From Cytophagales bacterium UBA2561 (GTDB lineage: Bacteria; Bacteroidota; Bacteroidia; Cytophagales; Thermoflexibacteraceae), in assembly GCA_002340355.1 (NCBI GenBank), contig DDLX01000017.1, forward strand, positions 62,001 through 126,000: a DNA stretch of 64,000 nucleotides, written 5' to 3'. Below the pieces are notes generated by a model, which was not told where the DNA came from, made no database searches, and saw only the letters and a list, made by a program, of their open reading frames with translations. The position numbers and the translations under genes are program-made. Below, one piece after another: positions 37,443 through 44,796 of the stretch; the first letter of the stretch is position 1, and each line of letters opens with the position of its first letter.

Positions 37443-37475
37443 AGACCTACCTGATTTTTAAAATTGGGTAGGTCT
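37443..37475 (-). terminator. Terminator after argH
   Basis: AGACCTACC (37443-37451) pairs perfectly with GGTAGGTCT (37467-37475). Read on the minus strand it is followed by TTGCTTTT. It lies 30 bp after the argH stop. The rest of 37162-37440 is AT-rich with nothing recognisable. Confidence 0.75.
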
Positions 37476-37504
37476 AAATATAGTCATTGTGGGTAAAAAA
37501 GGTA

Positions 37505-38836
37505 TTAATTTAGTAATTTATATATTTTATCTGCTTTTTCAAATTGGAATTCGGTAATAATTTGACGAAAACGAGCCGTAATTTGAGCATTTTCTAAGTT
37601 GCCGATACTACCTTCGTGAGTGTGTTGGATATTGGTTTCAGGTTCAAACGTACCATCTGCGATTTGTTTCCCAATTTTGCGATAGGCTTCTCGGAAACTT
37701 ACACCATTTAAAACTTCTTTATTGACCGATTCAACACTAAATAAATAACGATATTTTTCATCTTCCAAAATATTCGGATTAACCTGTACTTGAGCTAATG
37801 TAAATTTAGCAATTGATAAACAATCCGAAAGTTCATCTAAAGCTGGCAGAATATTTTCTTTAATTAGTTGTAAATCACGATGATATCCAGATATTAAATT
37901 AGTTAAAATTAAGCTAATCTCATTTGGCAAAGCCTGTAAACGATTACATCTCGCACGGAGCAATTCAAATACATCAGGATTCTTTTTATGGGGCATGATA
38001 CTTGACCCAGTCGTTAATTCATCTGGAAAAGTTAAAAAATTCAGATTTTGTGACATGAAAAAACAAACATCAGCTGCCATTTTTCCAAGTGTTGAAGCAA
38101 CTCCAGCCAAAGCATAAGCAACAATTTTCTCGGATTTCCCTCGTCCCATTTGAGCATAAACGGAATTATAATTAAGGCTTTCAAAACCTAATAAGTCAGT
38201 TGTCATCTGGCGATTAAGAGGAAAAGATGAGCCATAACCCGCCGCCGACCCTAGAGGGTTTTGGTTCACAACTCGGTAAGCAGTTTGAAACAGTAATAAA
38301 TCATCAGCTAAACTTTCGGCATAAGCTCCAAACCAAAGTCCAAATGAAGAGGGCATTGCAATTTGAGTATGGGTATAACCTGCCATCAAGACGTTCTTAT
38401 GAGTCTCGCTTAGCATCATCAATAATTCGAAGAATGGCTCAATTTCACTAACTAATTTATGAATAGCGTGGCGCAGATACAATTTTAAATCAACCATTAC
38501 TTGGTCATTTCGAGAACGTCCTGCATGAATCTTTTTGCCTGTTTCACCTAATTTTTCAGTCAAAAGAAGTTCGACCTGTGAATGAACATCTTCAACGCCT
38601 TCTTGAATCTCAAATTCACCTGCTTTAATTTTCTGATAAATATTCTTTAATTCTTTCTGTAAATCAGATAGTTCTGTTTTGTTTAGTAAGCCAATACTTT
38701 CCAACATTCGACTATGAGCTAGTGAACCCAGTACATCAAATTCAGCTAAATATTCATCTAATTCACGGTCTTTACCAACTGTAAAGCGTTCAATAAGTGT
38801 TTCGACTTCGTAATCTTTCTGCCAAAGTTTTGTCAT
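37505..38836 (-). CDS. argH: Argininosuccinate lyase
   Basis: The 443-residue enzyme of the fumarase/aspartase superfamily carries the signature G-S-S-I-M-P-H-K-K-N-P-D. E-D-V-H-S and A-G-R-S-R-N-D-Q-V lie in the N-terminal third, and A-G-Y-T-H-T-Q near residue 150 carries the conserved His. It splits argininosuccinate to arginine and fumarate. It is slightly shorter than E. coli ArgH (457). It stands alone with no other arg genes nearby. Confidence 0.96.
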   Translation of the reverse strand: MTKLWQKDYEVETLIERFTVGKDRELDEYLAEFDVLGSLAHSRMLESIGLLNKTELSDLQKELKNIYQKIKAGEFEIQEGVEDVHSQVELLLTEKLGETGKKIHAGRSRNDQVMVDLKLYLRHAIHKLVSEIEPFFELLMMLSETHKNVLMAGYTHTQIAMPSSFGLWFGAYAESLADDLLLFQTAYRVVNQNPLGSAAGYGSSFPLNRQMTTDLLGFESLNYNSVYAQMGRGKSEKIVAYALAGVASTLGKMAADVCFFMSQNLNFLTFPDELTTGSSIMPHKKNPDVFELLRARCNRLQALPNEISLILTNLISGYHRDLQLIKENILPALDELSDCLSIAKFTLAQVQVNPNILEDEKYRYLFSVESVNKEVLNGVSFREAYRKIGKQIADGTFEPETNIQHTHEGSIGNLENAQITARFRQIITEFQFEKADKIYKLLN

Positions 38837-38984
38837 TTGTTTACTTTTCTTCGATTTTGGAAATTTGCTGTAAAAGTAATTGTAAATCAGAAATAAAAAA
38901 TCAAAAAGGCGGTATTTTTGTGAGAGGCTAAGGACGAAGATAAGTTTACTTTTTGCTCATTTTGAAATATCACCACTTTATCGA

Positions 38985-39488
38985 ATGAAAAACTTAAAAG
39001 CCATTTTGGTCATATTTGTCGTCTTTATTATGATTTCTTTGCCCATTTCTGCGGTTCAAGTTCAGCCTAATTCCATCTCTCAAGTTGAAAAAAACAACGT
39101 TCAAAAAATTCCTTATCGTTCTCATAAAAAAGCGGTCAAACGAAAGTTAAAAACTCAAAAAAAACAAAGGCAAAAATATCGGTTTCGGCAATGGTTTCAG
39201 AGGGGGTTGCGACAACTAGGAATGGTTTTACTCCTTTTTATATTAGCGGCAGTAATTGGTATCATGATGGCATATGGTAATGGTCTTACTCGTTTGGTGG
39301 GACGTTTTATATTTGCCCTTTTAATAGGAATTTTAGGAATGGGATTAATTTTAGCAATTAGGGATGGTGACGGAATTGGAAAAATGACATGGTTATTTTT
39401 AGGAATTCTGACGGTTATTTTTGGTATTGTTTATCCTGAACAATTTGAACTTTTTTTAGATATTTTGACGATTTTAGCAGAACTTTGA
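38985..39488 (+). CDS. Hypothetical membrane protein with Lys/Arg-rich stretch
   Basis: The 167-residue protein is not recognised. A signal-like helix (4-24) is followed by a very basic segment (about 45-75, many K, R, Q). Three hydrophobic helices follow (about 78-98, 105-125 and 133-160). The strongly basic loop suggests binding to membrane phospholipid or nucleic acid, but this is only a guess. It is divergent from argH. Confidence 0.7.
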   Translation: MKNLKAILVIFVVFIMISLPISAVQVQPNSISQVEKNNVQKIPYRSHKKAVKRKLKTQKKQRQKYRFRQWFQRGLRQLGMVLLLFILAAVIGIMMAYGNGLTRLVGRFIFALLIGILGMGLILAIRDGDGIGKMTWLFLGILTVIFGIVYPEQFELFLDILTILAEL

Positions 39489-39568
39489 GAAATAATAAAC
39501 TTCTTACCTACCAATCATATTTTATAATCAGACTTGAGCGTTTCCTAACCTTTTGTAGCTTTCTTTCG

Positions 39569-39576
39569 TATCTTTG
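39569..39576 (+). promoter_or_regulatory. -7 box of the structured leader / cbs transcript
   Basis: TATCTTTG is a perfect TAnnTTTG box. No good TTG lies at the ideal upstream distance, although the upstream stretch is T-rich. Transcription from here would give a leader of about 345 nt before the start codon at 39932. Confidence 0.6.
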
Positions 39577-39598
39577 CCCAAAATCTTAAATATCTAAT

Positions 39599-39797
39599 GA
39601 CTTTATTCACTTGCTTGATGCCTTGCTGTGTGGTATGTTGTCCCTCCTCGGAGGGAAATTAAACATATTTTTTGCCTTTTTTGGGAGGCAAAACATCATA
39701 CCTAAACCAAGTGATTAAAAAAAAAGTGATTTATACAATAAACGCTTGGTCAGTAATATCAATACCTCCCAGAAAGTCTTTCGCAAGACACACTTTA
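39599..39797 (+). ncRNA. Structured leader RNA upstream of cystathionine beta-synthase (candidate riboswitch or small RNA)
   Basis: The visible pairings are as follows. P1 is TCACTTG (39607-39613) with CAAGTGA (39708-39714). P2 is GGTATGTTGT (39632-39641) with ACATCATACC (39693-39702), one mismatch. P3 is TCCCTC (39641-39646) with GAGGGA (39651-39656), 4-nt loop. P4 is TTTTGCC (39670-39676) with GGCAAAA (39687-39693). Downstream sequence can undo these: CTTGGT (39745-39750) complements ACCAAG (39706-39711) of P1, and CCTCCCA (39765-39771) complements TGGGAGG (39682-39688) of P4. A further hairpin GTCTT-TCGC-AAGAC (39776-39789) precedes a TTTAATTTT stretch and may end a short transcript. I could not match it to SAM-I, SAM-II, SAH, 4.5S, tmRNA or RNase P signatures. 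Confidence 0.55.
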
Positions 39798-39931
39798 ATT
39801 TTAAACAAATCCTTTTTTTGGTCTTGACGAAAAAGATGCGTCTAACTTTATTGATAACAATATAGTTATCAGTTTCTTACATTATACGACTTGTCTTTTA
39901 TAATATACACTTCAGAACCAAAACTTCAAAA

Positions 39932-41302
39932 ATGAATTATCATCAACACGTCATTGAGACCATTGGAAATACGCCTTTAGTGCAGTTGAATCAAGTCACA
40001 AAAGGAATATCAGGGACAATTTTGGTCAAATTGGAATATATGAACCCTGGAAACTCAATGAAAGACCGTATTGGGTTACAAATGATTTTAGATGCTGAAG
40101 AGCAAGGACTTATCAAGCCTGGAGGCACTATTATCGAAGGAACATCAGGAAATACGGGCATGGGACTGGCACTTGCCGCTATTGCTAGGGGATATCGTTG
40201 CATTTTTACTGTCTCTGATAAACAATCTCAAGAAAAAATTGATATTCTCCGAGCAGTTGGAGCTGAGGTTATTGTTTGCCCCACCAATGTACCTGCAGAC
40301 GATCCTCGTTCTTACTATTCAGTAGCCAGAAAATTAAATGAAGATATTCCAAATTCATTTTATCCCAATCAATATGATAATCCGAGTAATGCCAAAGCAC
40401 ATTATTTAACAACAGGACCCGAAATTTGGAAAGATACCAAAGGTAAAATTACGCATTATGTAGCTGGAGTAGGAACGGGTGGCTCAATGTGCGGTACATC
40501 TCGTTTTTTGAAAGAACAAAATCCTGAAATTGTTACGGTTGGCATTGATTCTTATGGTTCTGTATTTAAAAAATATAAAGAAACAGGAATCTTTGATGAA
40601 AATGAAATTTATCCTTATTTGACTGAAGGAATTGGTGAAGATATTTTACCAAGAAATGTCAATTTTGATTTGATCGATACATTTATTAAAGTCACTGACA
40701 AAGATGCTGCTATCATGACTCGGAGACTTGCTCGTGAAGAAGGTTTATTTGTGGGTTGGTCGTGTGGTTCAGCAGTACATGGCGCACTCGAATATGCTCG
40801 CAATGCTCTTCAAGAGAATGATATAATGGTTATTATTTTACCTGATCATGGAACACGATATCTTGGTAAAATTTATAATGATGCTTGGATGCAAGATCAT
40901 GGCTTTTTGGAAGATCATAGTTTTCCAACTGCTAAAGAAGTAATTGCAAAACGAAAAAATACCCGAAAACTAATTCAGGTTCAACAAGATGTGCTTTTTG
41001 GCGAAGCTATCCGATTTTTTAATCAATCAGGAGTTTCACAAATTCCCATACTGGATGGTCAAAATGTGGTAGGTAGTTTAACCGAAAAGTCAGCCCTGCA
41101 AAAACTTATTACTAATCCCGAATTACGAGATAAGCCTGTTAGTGAACTGATGGATAAACCTTTTACCTTTGTTAGTCCTGATAGTACGGCAGATGTGTTA
41201 GCTTCAATGCTTAATGAAAAAACTCAAGCTGTTTTGGTGCGTGATAACGACCAAGTTCACATTATTACTCGGCACGATGTATTAGAAGCATTAAACTTCT
41301 AA
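39932..41302 (+). CDS. Cystathionine beta-synthase (PLP fold plus CBS domain pair)
   Basis: The 456-residue protein has a fold-type II PLP catalytic part (1-320) with the Schiff-base Lys44 in G-N-S-M-K-D-R. The substrate loop is E-G-T-S-G-N-T-G, and the phosphate-binding loop is G-V-G-T-G-G-S. A C-terminal Bateman pair of CBS domains (about 335-456) has V-S-Q-I-P-I-L and D-K-P-V-S-E-L-M. It probably condenses serine or O-acetylserine with homocysteine or sulfide. The Bateman module may sense an adenosyl ligand (inference). The gene is preceded by a long structured leader and followed by a terminator. Confidence 0.9.
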   Translation: MNYHQHVIETIGNTPLVQLNQVTKGISGTILVKLEYMNPGNSMKDRIGLQMILDAEEQGLIKPGGTIIEGTSGNTGMGLALAAIARGYRCIFTVSDKQSQEKIDILRAVGAEVIVCPTNVPADDPRSYYSVARKLNEDIPNSFYPNQYDNPSNAKAHYLTTGPEIWKDTKGKITHYVAGVGTGGSMCGTSRFLKEQNPEIVTVGIDSYGSVFKKYKETGIFDENEIYPYLTEGIGEDILPRNVNFDLIDTFIKVTDKDAAIMTRRLAREEGLFVGWSCGSAVHGALEYARNALQENDIMVIILPDHGTRYLGKIYNDAWMQDHGFLEDHSFPTAKEVIAKRKNTRKLIQVQQDVLFGEAIRFFNQSGVSQIPILDGQNVVGSLTEKSALQKLITNPELRDKPVSELMDKPFTFVSPDSTADVLASMLNEKTQAVLVRDNDQVHIITRHDVLEALNF

Positions 41303-41329
41303 AAATACTATTTCTAAGAATCATATAAG

Positions 41330-41364
41330 CCTATGAAGTTCTAAAAAGCTTTATAGGTTTTTTT
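41330..41364 (+). terminator. Terminator after cystathionine beta-synthase
   Basis: CCTATGAAG (41330-41338) pairs with CTTTATAGG (41349-41357), one G-U pair, followed by seven T. It lies 27 bp after the stop and 10 bp before the next start. Confidence 0.8.
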
Positions 41365-41373
41365 GAAATAAAA

Positions 41374-41718
41374 ATGAAAAATCAAATTTGTCCACGTTGT
41401 CAGACTTCTTTCTTATGCCAAGCTGATACTATTCAAAATTGTCAATGTTCACAAATTAAGCTAGATTCAAAAACGATTGATTTTTTGGCAAAAACAGAAT
41501 ATAGTTGTTTATGTATCAACTGTTTATCAGAACTCCAAAATTTAGTTCAATTCGCTCAGCAAACTTCTCCACCTCGTCGAAGTTCTGAATTTGTAGAAGG
41601 TTTACATTACGAATCGGAAAACGGAGTATGGGTATTCACAGAACTCTATCATCTTTTACGAGGCAGTTGTTGTCAGAATGGTTGTCGTAATTGTGCGTAT
41701 GGATTTGTTAAACTGTAA
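41374..41718 (+). CDS. Cysteine-rich CWC protein fused to a DUF5522-like domain
   Basis: This 114-residue protein has 14 Cys. The N-terminal half (C-P-R-C-Q-T-S-F-L-C, later N-C-Q-C) matches the Cys-rich CWC pattern. The C-terminal half (L-H-Y-E-S-E-N-G-V-W-V-F-T-E-L-Y-H-L-x-R-G-x-C-C) matches DUF5522 and ends C-R-N-C-A-Y-G-F. Both halves look like small metal-binding modules, probably zinc; no activity is known. It starts just after the cbs terminator, so it likely has a separate promoter. Confidence 0.8.
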   Translation: MKNQICPRCQTSFLCQADTIQNCQCSQIKLDSKTIDFLAKTEYSCLCINCLSELQNLVQFAQQTSPPRRSSEFVEGLHYESENGVWVFTELYHLLRGSCCQNGCRNCAYGFVKL

Positions 41719-41742
41719 ATTTGATAGAGAAAAACTCCTTGA

Positions 41743-41776
41743 TAAAAAAAACACCCCTTAAACATTTCTAAGGGGT
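41743..41776 (-). terminator. Terminator after the lysozyme gene
   Basis: ACCCCTTA (41753-41760) pairs with TAAGGGGT (41769-41776). On the minus strand it is followed by a run of T (41743-41750). It lies about 52 bp beyond the stop at 41829 and separates it from the convergent CWC gene. Confidence 0.85.
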
Positions 41777-41828
41777 ATTCTCTGCTCGTATATAATTTAG
41801 TTCAAGTAGTTTAGTTAGAAAGGGAAAA

Positions 41829-42530
41829 TTATAAGCAATTATTATAGATTGCCAGTTCTAACTCACGGGCTTCAATCAATCGTTTACTTGGCTTTCCATT
41901 TAGCTTACACCATTTAACTATCTCCTCATCAATAGGTTCATTCTCCTTAATTTTTTGGAAAAGCGTACTTCGATATAATTTTGCTGAACCAAATGCAAAA
42001 CAAAATAAAGAAATAGCTTTTAGTTGATTTCCTTCTAGATGGAGTGTTCTTTGAACAAAATCTCGACAGTATCCCAAATCCTGACGCAATAATGAGTCGG
42101 CTTGTGCCTCAGAAATACCATCCAAAAGATAGGGTTCTTGGCTAGTAATGAGGTGCCCGTAACCTATGGTCGTGTATCCTGCAGGACACGCATAGGCTTC
42201 TAACTGAAGGCTTTCACTTTTTTTGATAATAGTCATTATGCTATCCCATGTAACGATATGGAGGTTACCGCTAGCTTCGTCATCCATCAAGAGGCTGGGT
42301 TTTCCTGACTTACGAATAGAATGTACTTTTTGGGCTTGAGTTTCGCTACTTTTTTTGGGGGATGCAGGAGGAATTCTCTTTACTTCTGGTTCAACTTTTT
42401 CTTCCAGTCGTTCAAAAATATCCGCCGTATAGCCTACTGAGTCAGATACTAACGCACTCGCTTCGTCCGGGGAAAATACCTTGAAACAAGATAATAAGGA
42501 CAAAACTCCCGTGATAAATATCTTTTTCAT
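41829..42530 (-). CDS. Lysozyme-like glycoside hydrolase (family 24)
   Basis: The start at MKKIFITGVL gives a signal peptide with a possible lipobox L-L-S-C at about residue 14, and 233 residues in total. After a low-complexity linker the catalytic domain (about 95-233) shows the Glu in K-S-E-S-L-Q-L-E-A-Y followed by C-P-A-G-Y-T-T-I-G-Y-G-H, the phage lysozyme GH24 active-site pattern. In this variant the catalytic Asp of T4 lysozyme is replaced by Cys, as in many phage members. It probably cleaves peptidoglycan in the periplasm. No phage genes surround it. Confidence 0.8.
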   Translation of the reverse strand: MKKIFITGVLSLLSCFKVFSPDEASALVSDSVGYTADIFERLEEKVEPEVKRIPPASPKKSSETQAQKVHSIRKSGKPSLLMDDEASGNLHIVTWDSIMTIIKKSESLQLEAYACPAGYTTIGYGHLITSQEPYLLDGISEAQADSLLRQDLGYCRDFVQRTLHLEGNQLKAISLFCFAFGSAKLYRSTLFQKIKENEPIDEEIVKWCKLNGKPSKRLIEARELELAIYNNCL

Positions 42531-42603
42531 AATTAAAAAGCTTTGGTGAAACATTTGGCATATTAGTTGAGAAAAGTATTAGTTTTCCCATGCCTTGAGC
42601 GGA

Positions 42604-42611
42604 CAAAGGTA
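42604..42611 (-). promoter_or_regulatory. Candidate -7 box of the lysozyme gene
   Basis: On the minus strand TACCTTTG matches TAnnTTTG, 73 bp upstream of the start at 42530. A TTTTG lies about 24 nt further upstream, somewhat too far for an ideal -33 box. The rest of the gap to 42889 is AT-rich with no other signal. Confidence 0.5.
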
Positions 42612-42889
42612 TATGATTTTTTTACTAAAAAAAAACAAAAAATTGGAGAGTTGTTAAAAAAGCAGTATCTTTAAAGATTTTTTCGAGTGGAATGATTTTT
42701 ATTTTTCCATGAATAAAGCATTCCAAATTGGAGCTTTAATAGTCAAAATATATTTTTATAAGTTATTTATATTTTATCCAAAATATTGATTATCAATTTT
42801 TTATATAAACAACAACACTAGCGTACTATATTAAATAAGTTTTTAACAAAAAGCAACATTTTAATTATATTTCCTTAACATTAAGGAAT

Positions 42890-43129
42890 TTAATCTTCAA
42901 GAATATCTTTTCTATTTTTTTTAGGAACAGGATCATGACCACATCCACCCCAAGGGTGGCAACGTAATAATCGTTTGATTCCTAACCATATTCCTTGAAT
43001 TGCTCCGTGTTCTCGGATAGCCTCAATCATATATTGTGAGCATGTTGGCGTATAACGGCAAGCAGAAGGCAGATGAGGTGAAATAGCAACTTGATAAAAT
43101 CGAACTAATCCAATTAATAATTTATTCAT
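42890..43129 (-). CDS. yidD: Membrane protein insertion efficiency factor YidD
   Basis: The 79-residue protein has the invariant YidD pattern: Y-Q-V-A-I-S-P, then C-R-Y-T-P-T-C-S-Q-Y, A-I-R-E-H-G-A, and R-L-L-R-C-H-P-W-G-G-C-G-H-D-P-V-P. YidD assists YidC-dependent membrane insertion. It is usually next to rnpA/yidC; here neither neighbours it. Confidence 0.96.
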   Translation of the reverse strand: MNKLLIGLVRFYQVAISPHLPSACRYTPTCSQYMIEAIREHGAIQGIWLGIKRLLRCHPWGGCGHDPVPKKNRKDILED

Positions 43130-43408
43130 TATATTTATATTATAATAGAACTATTCATCTTATTTTTCACAAATTTTATAACCTTAGAGTGAAATTAACA
43201 ATGAATGTTTAATTTTCTAAACAAAGGAAAAAATTAATTTTTTTATAATACCTATTATCAGAATCGTAGTGAAGTTATGTAAAAATACCTTTTTTAAGAA
43301 AAAGAAAGAAATTATATTCCTATAAAGGAGAAAATTATGTATTTTTAGGTCGTTATTTTGGGAAGAATAATGTGAAGTTGAATAAGTTTTTTCTCAAATT
43401 TTCAGGGT

Positions 43409-43438
43409 TTATGCCTTATTTTTGGTAATCAGGCATAA
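43409..43438 (+). promoter_or_regulatory. Promoter with flanking dyad upstream of the siaB-siaC pair
   Basis: TATTTTTG (43417-43424) is a perfect TAnnTTTG box. It is embraced by the perfect 8-bp inverted repeat TTATGCCT (43409-43416) and AGGCATAA (43431-43438). A dyad around the -7 region is a typical repressor position. It lies 80 bp before the siaB start. The rest of 43130-43408 shows nothing recognisable. Confidence 0.5.
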
Positions 43439-43503
43439 GAATTGAGAACACAAAGACAAAGTTTAGGTAATACACCGGTTTCGTACTATGACATCATAAC
43501 GAT

Positions 43504-44049
43504 ATGAGTTTCTATAATTTATCGCCTTTAAACATCAATCCTGATGAGATACTGGTTTACTATAAAGGACCTTTCGACGAAATCATCTTGACTCGAATCG
43601 GCAATTTCTTGCGAAATCAGTTTCCTGGTACACCCAAGATTAGAAAAAAAGTGTTCTCTGTTTTTATTGAATTAGCACAAAATATTTCTTATTATTCGGC
43701 AGAAAATAATATTTTTGGAACTGAATCAGACGAATATGGTGTTGGAACGGTTATTATTTATGATCGTCCTGACCAGTACGTCTTAACGGCAGGGAATCTT
43801 GCTAAAAAACAACTTGCTCAACAAATGGCAGATACCTGTGAGCAACTAAACCAGATGACCCCTGAAGAATTAAGGGCATTAAAGAAAGAAATCCGAAGGA
43901 AACCTCGTTCTGAAAAACAAAAAGGGGGCAATATTGGCTTGATACATATCGCCTTAAAAGCCCAAAGCCCCTTACGGATTGAGACTCGTCCGAGTGATGA
44001 GCAGTATGTCTTTTTCTCAATTACAACGCAGGTATCCAAATCCATTTAA
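43504..44049 (+). CDS. siaB: SiaB-family protein kinase
   Basis: The 181-residue protein matches the SiaB family: F-D-E-I-I-L-T-R-I-G near residue 25, K-V-F-S-V-F-I-E-L-A-Q-N-I near 50, and K-G-G-N-I-G-L-I near 140. These equal the N box and G-rich ATP-lid of GHKL/anti-sigma-type kinases. In Pseudomonas SiaB phosphorylates SiaC to control a diguanylate cyclase. siaC follows 13 bp later. Neither a SiaA-type PP2C phosphatase nor SiaD is in the window. Confidence 0.85.
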   Translation: MSFYNLSPLNINPDEILVYYKGPFDEIILTRIGNFLRNQFPGTPKIRKKVFSVFIELAQNISYYSAENNIFGTESDEYGVGTVIIYDRPDQYVLTAGNLAKKQLAQQMADTCEQLNQMTPEELRALKKEIRRKPRSEKQKGGNIGLIHIALKAQSPLRIETRPSDEQYVFFSITTQVSKSI

Positions 44050-44062
44050 CACCTATCAGATT

Positions 44063-44458
44063 ATGCAAGACTTTAAGATAGAACCCAAACAAGGACAATT
44101 TTTTACGCCAGAGATTCATCTGGAAGTAGAAAAAGGAGAAGGCATGATTCAAGGCGAATCGTATTTGGAAGAATCATTCGAACTCTATGACTCAATATGC
44201 CAATGGTTTAAGGAATACTTTGAAACCCACAGTTCATTTAGTCTTAGTATCAAGTTAACCTATTTCAATACTAGTTCGTCTCGTGCGATTATTGATATGT
44301 TACGTACCTTACAAGGTATTAAAGAAAGTGGAAAAGAGGTAGTCGTCAAGTGGATGTATCCCGATCCAGATGATGACGAAATCTATGAAGAAGGACAGGA
44401 TTTTGTAGATGAAGCAGGAATGCAACTCGAATTTGTCGAATATGAGGCCGAAGATTAA
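44063..44458 (+). CDS. siaC: SiaC-family regulatory phosphoprotein (DUF1987)
   Basis: The start at MQDFKIEPKQ gives 131 residues, the family size; longer readings overlap siaB. E-G-M-I-Q-G-E-S-Y-L-E-E-S near residue 35 and K-L-T-Y-F-N-T-S-S-S-R-A-I-I-D near 75 are the DUF1987 core. The Thr/Ser cluster is where the family is phosphorylated. Unphosphorylated SiaC binds and activates a GGDEF partner in Pseudomonas; the partner here is unknown. It is cotranscribed with siaB and ends in a strong terminator. Confidence 0.87.
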   Translation: MQDFKIEPKQGQFFTPEIHLEVEKGEGMIQGESYLEESFELYDSICQWFKEYFETHSSFSLSIKLTYFNTSSSRAIIDMLRTLQGIKESGKEVVVKWMYPDPDDDEIYEEGQDFVDEAGMQLEFVEYEAED

Positions 44459-44493
44459 GCTTATCAGACAAGCCAAATCCCTTAAAAATAATG

Positions 44494-44536
44494 ACCGATA
44501 GGAACAATTAAACACGTATTCCTATCGGTTTTTTTT
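44494..44536 (+). terminator. Terminator after siaB-siaC
   Basis: ACCGATAGGAA (44494-44504) pairs perfectly with TTCCTATCGGT (44519-44529), followed by a T-run. The gap to 44796 has no other clear element. Confidence 0.9.
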
Positions 44537-44796
44537 CGGTTTTTCTGAAAAATGAGGAGAAAGTCCGAGAAATTTAAAAGTAACCTAAACTTGTACTTTG
44601 CGTAAAATCAAGGGAATTAAAAAATCTCCCTCTCATCAACTCAAACCGATATTTGACTATTCATCAATCCTTACTTTAGTCTAAGTCTTAATTTTAGGAA
44701 TCTTTTAGTCGTTTTTTAGCGTTTTAATGTTTTTTTCCGTAAAAACTTTCACACTCAAAAAGAACTTAGACACATTAGGTTGGAATACTAAATGGA

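Noticed and set aside
39600..39720. tRNA, 4.5S RNA or SAM riboswitch in the cbs leader
   Set aside because: No cloverleaf, no GGAAGCAGCC-type SRP loop, and no SAM-I or SAM-II core sequence could be found; kept as an unassigned structured RNA.
41829..42530. Prophage remnant around the GH24 lysozyme
   Set aside because: The protein has its own signal peptide and no other phage gene lies nearby, so a cellular cell-wall enzyme is more likely.
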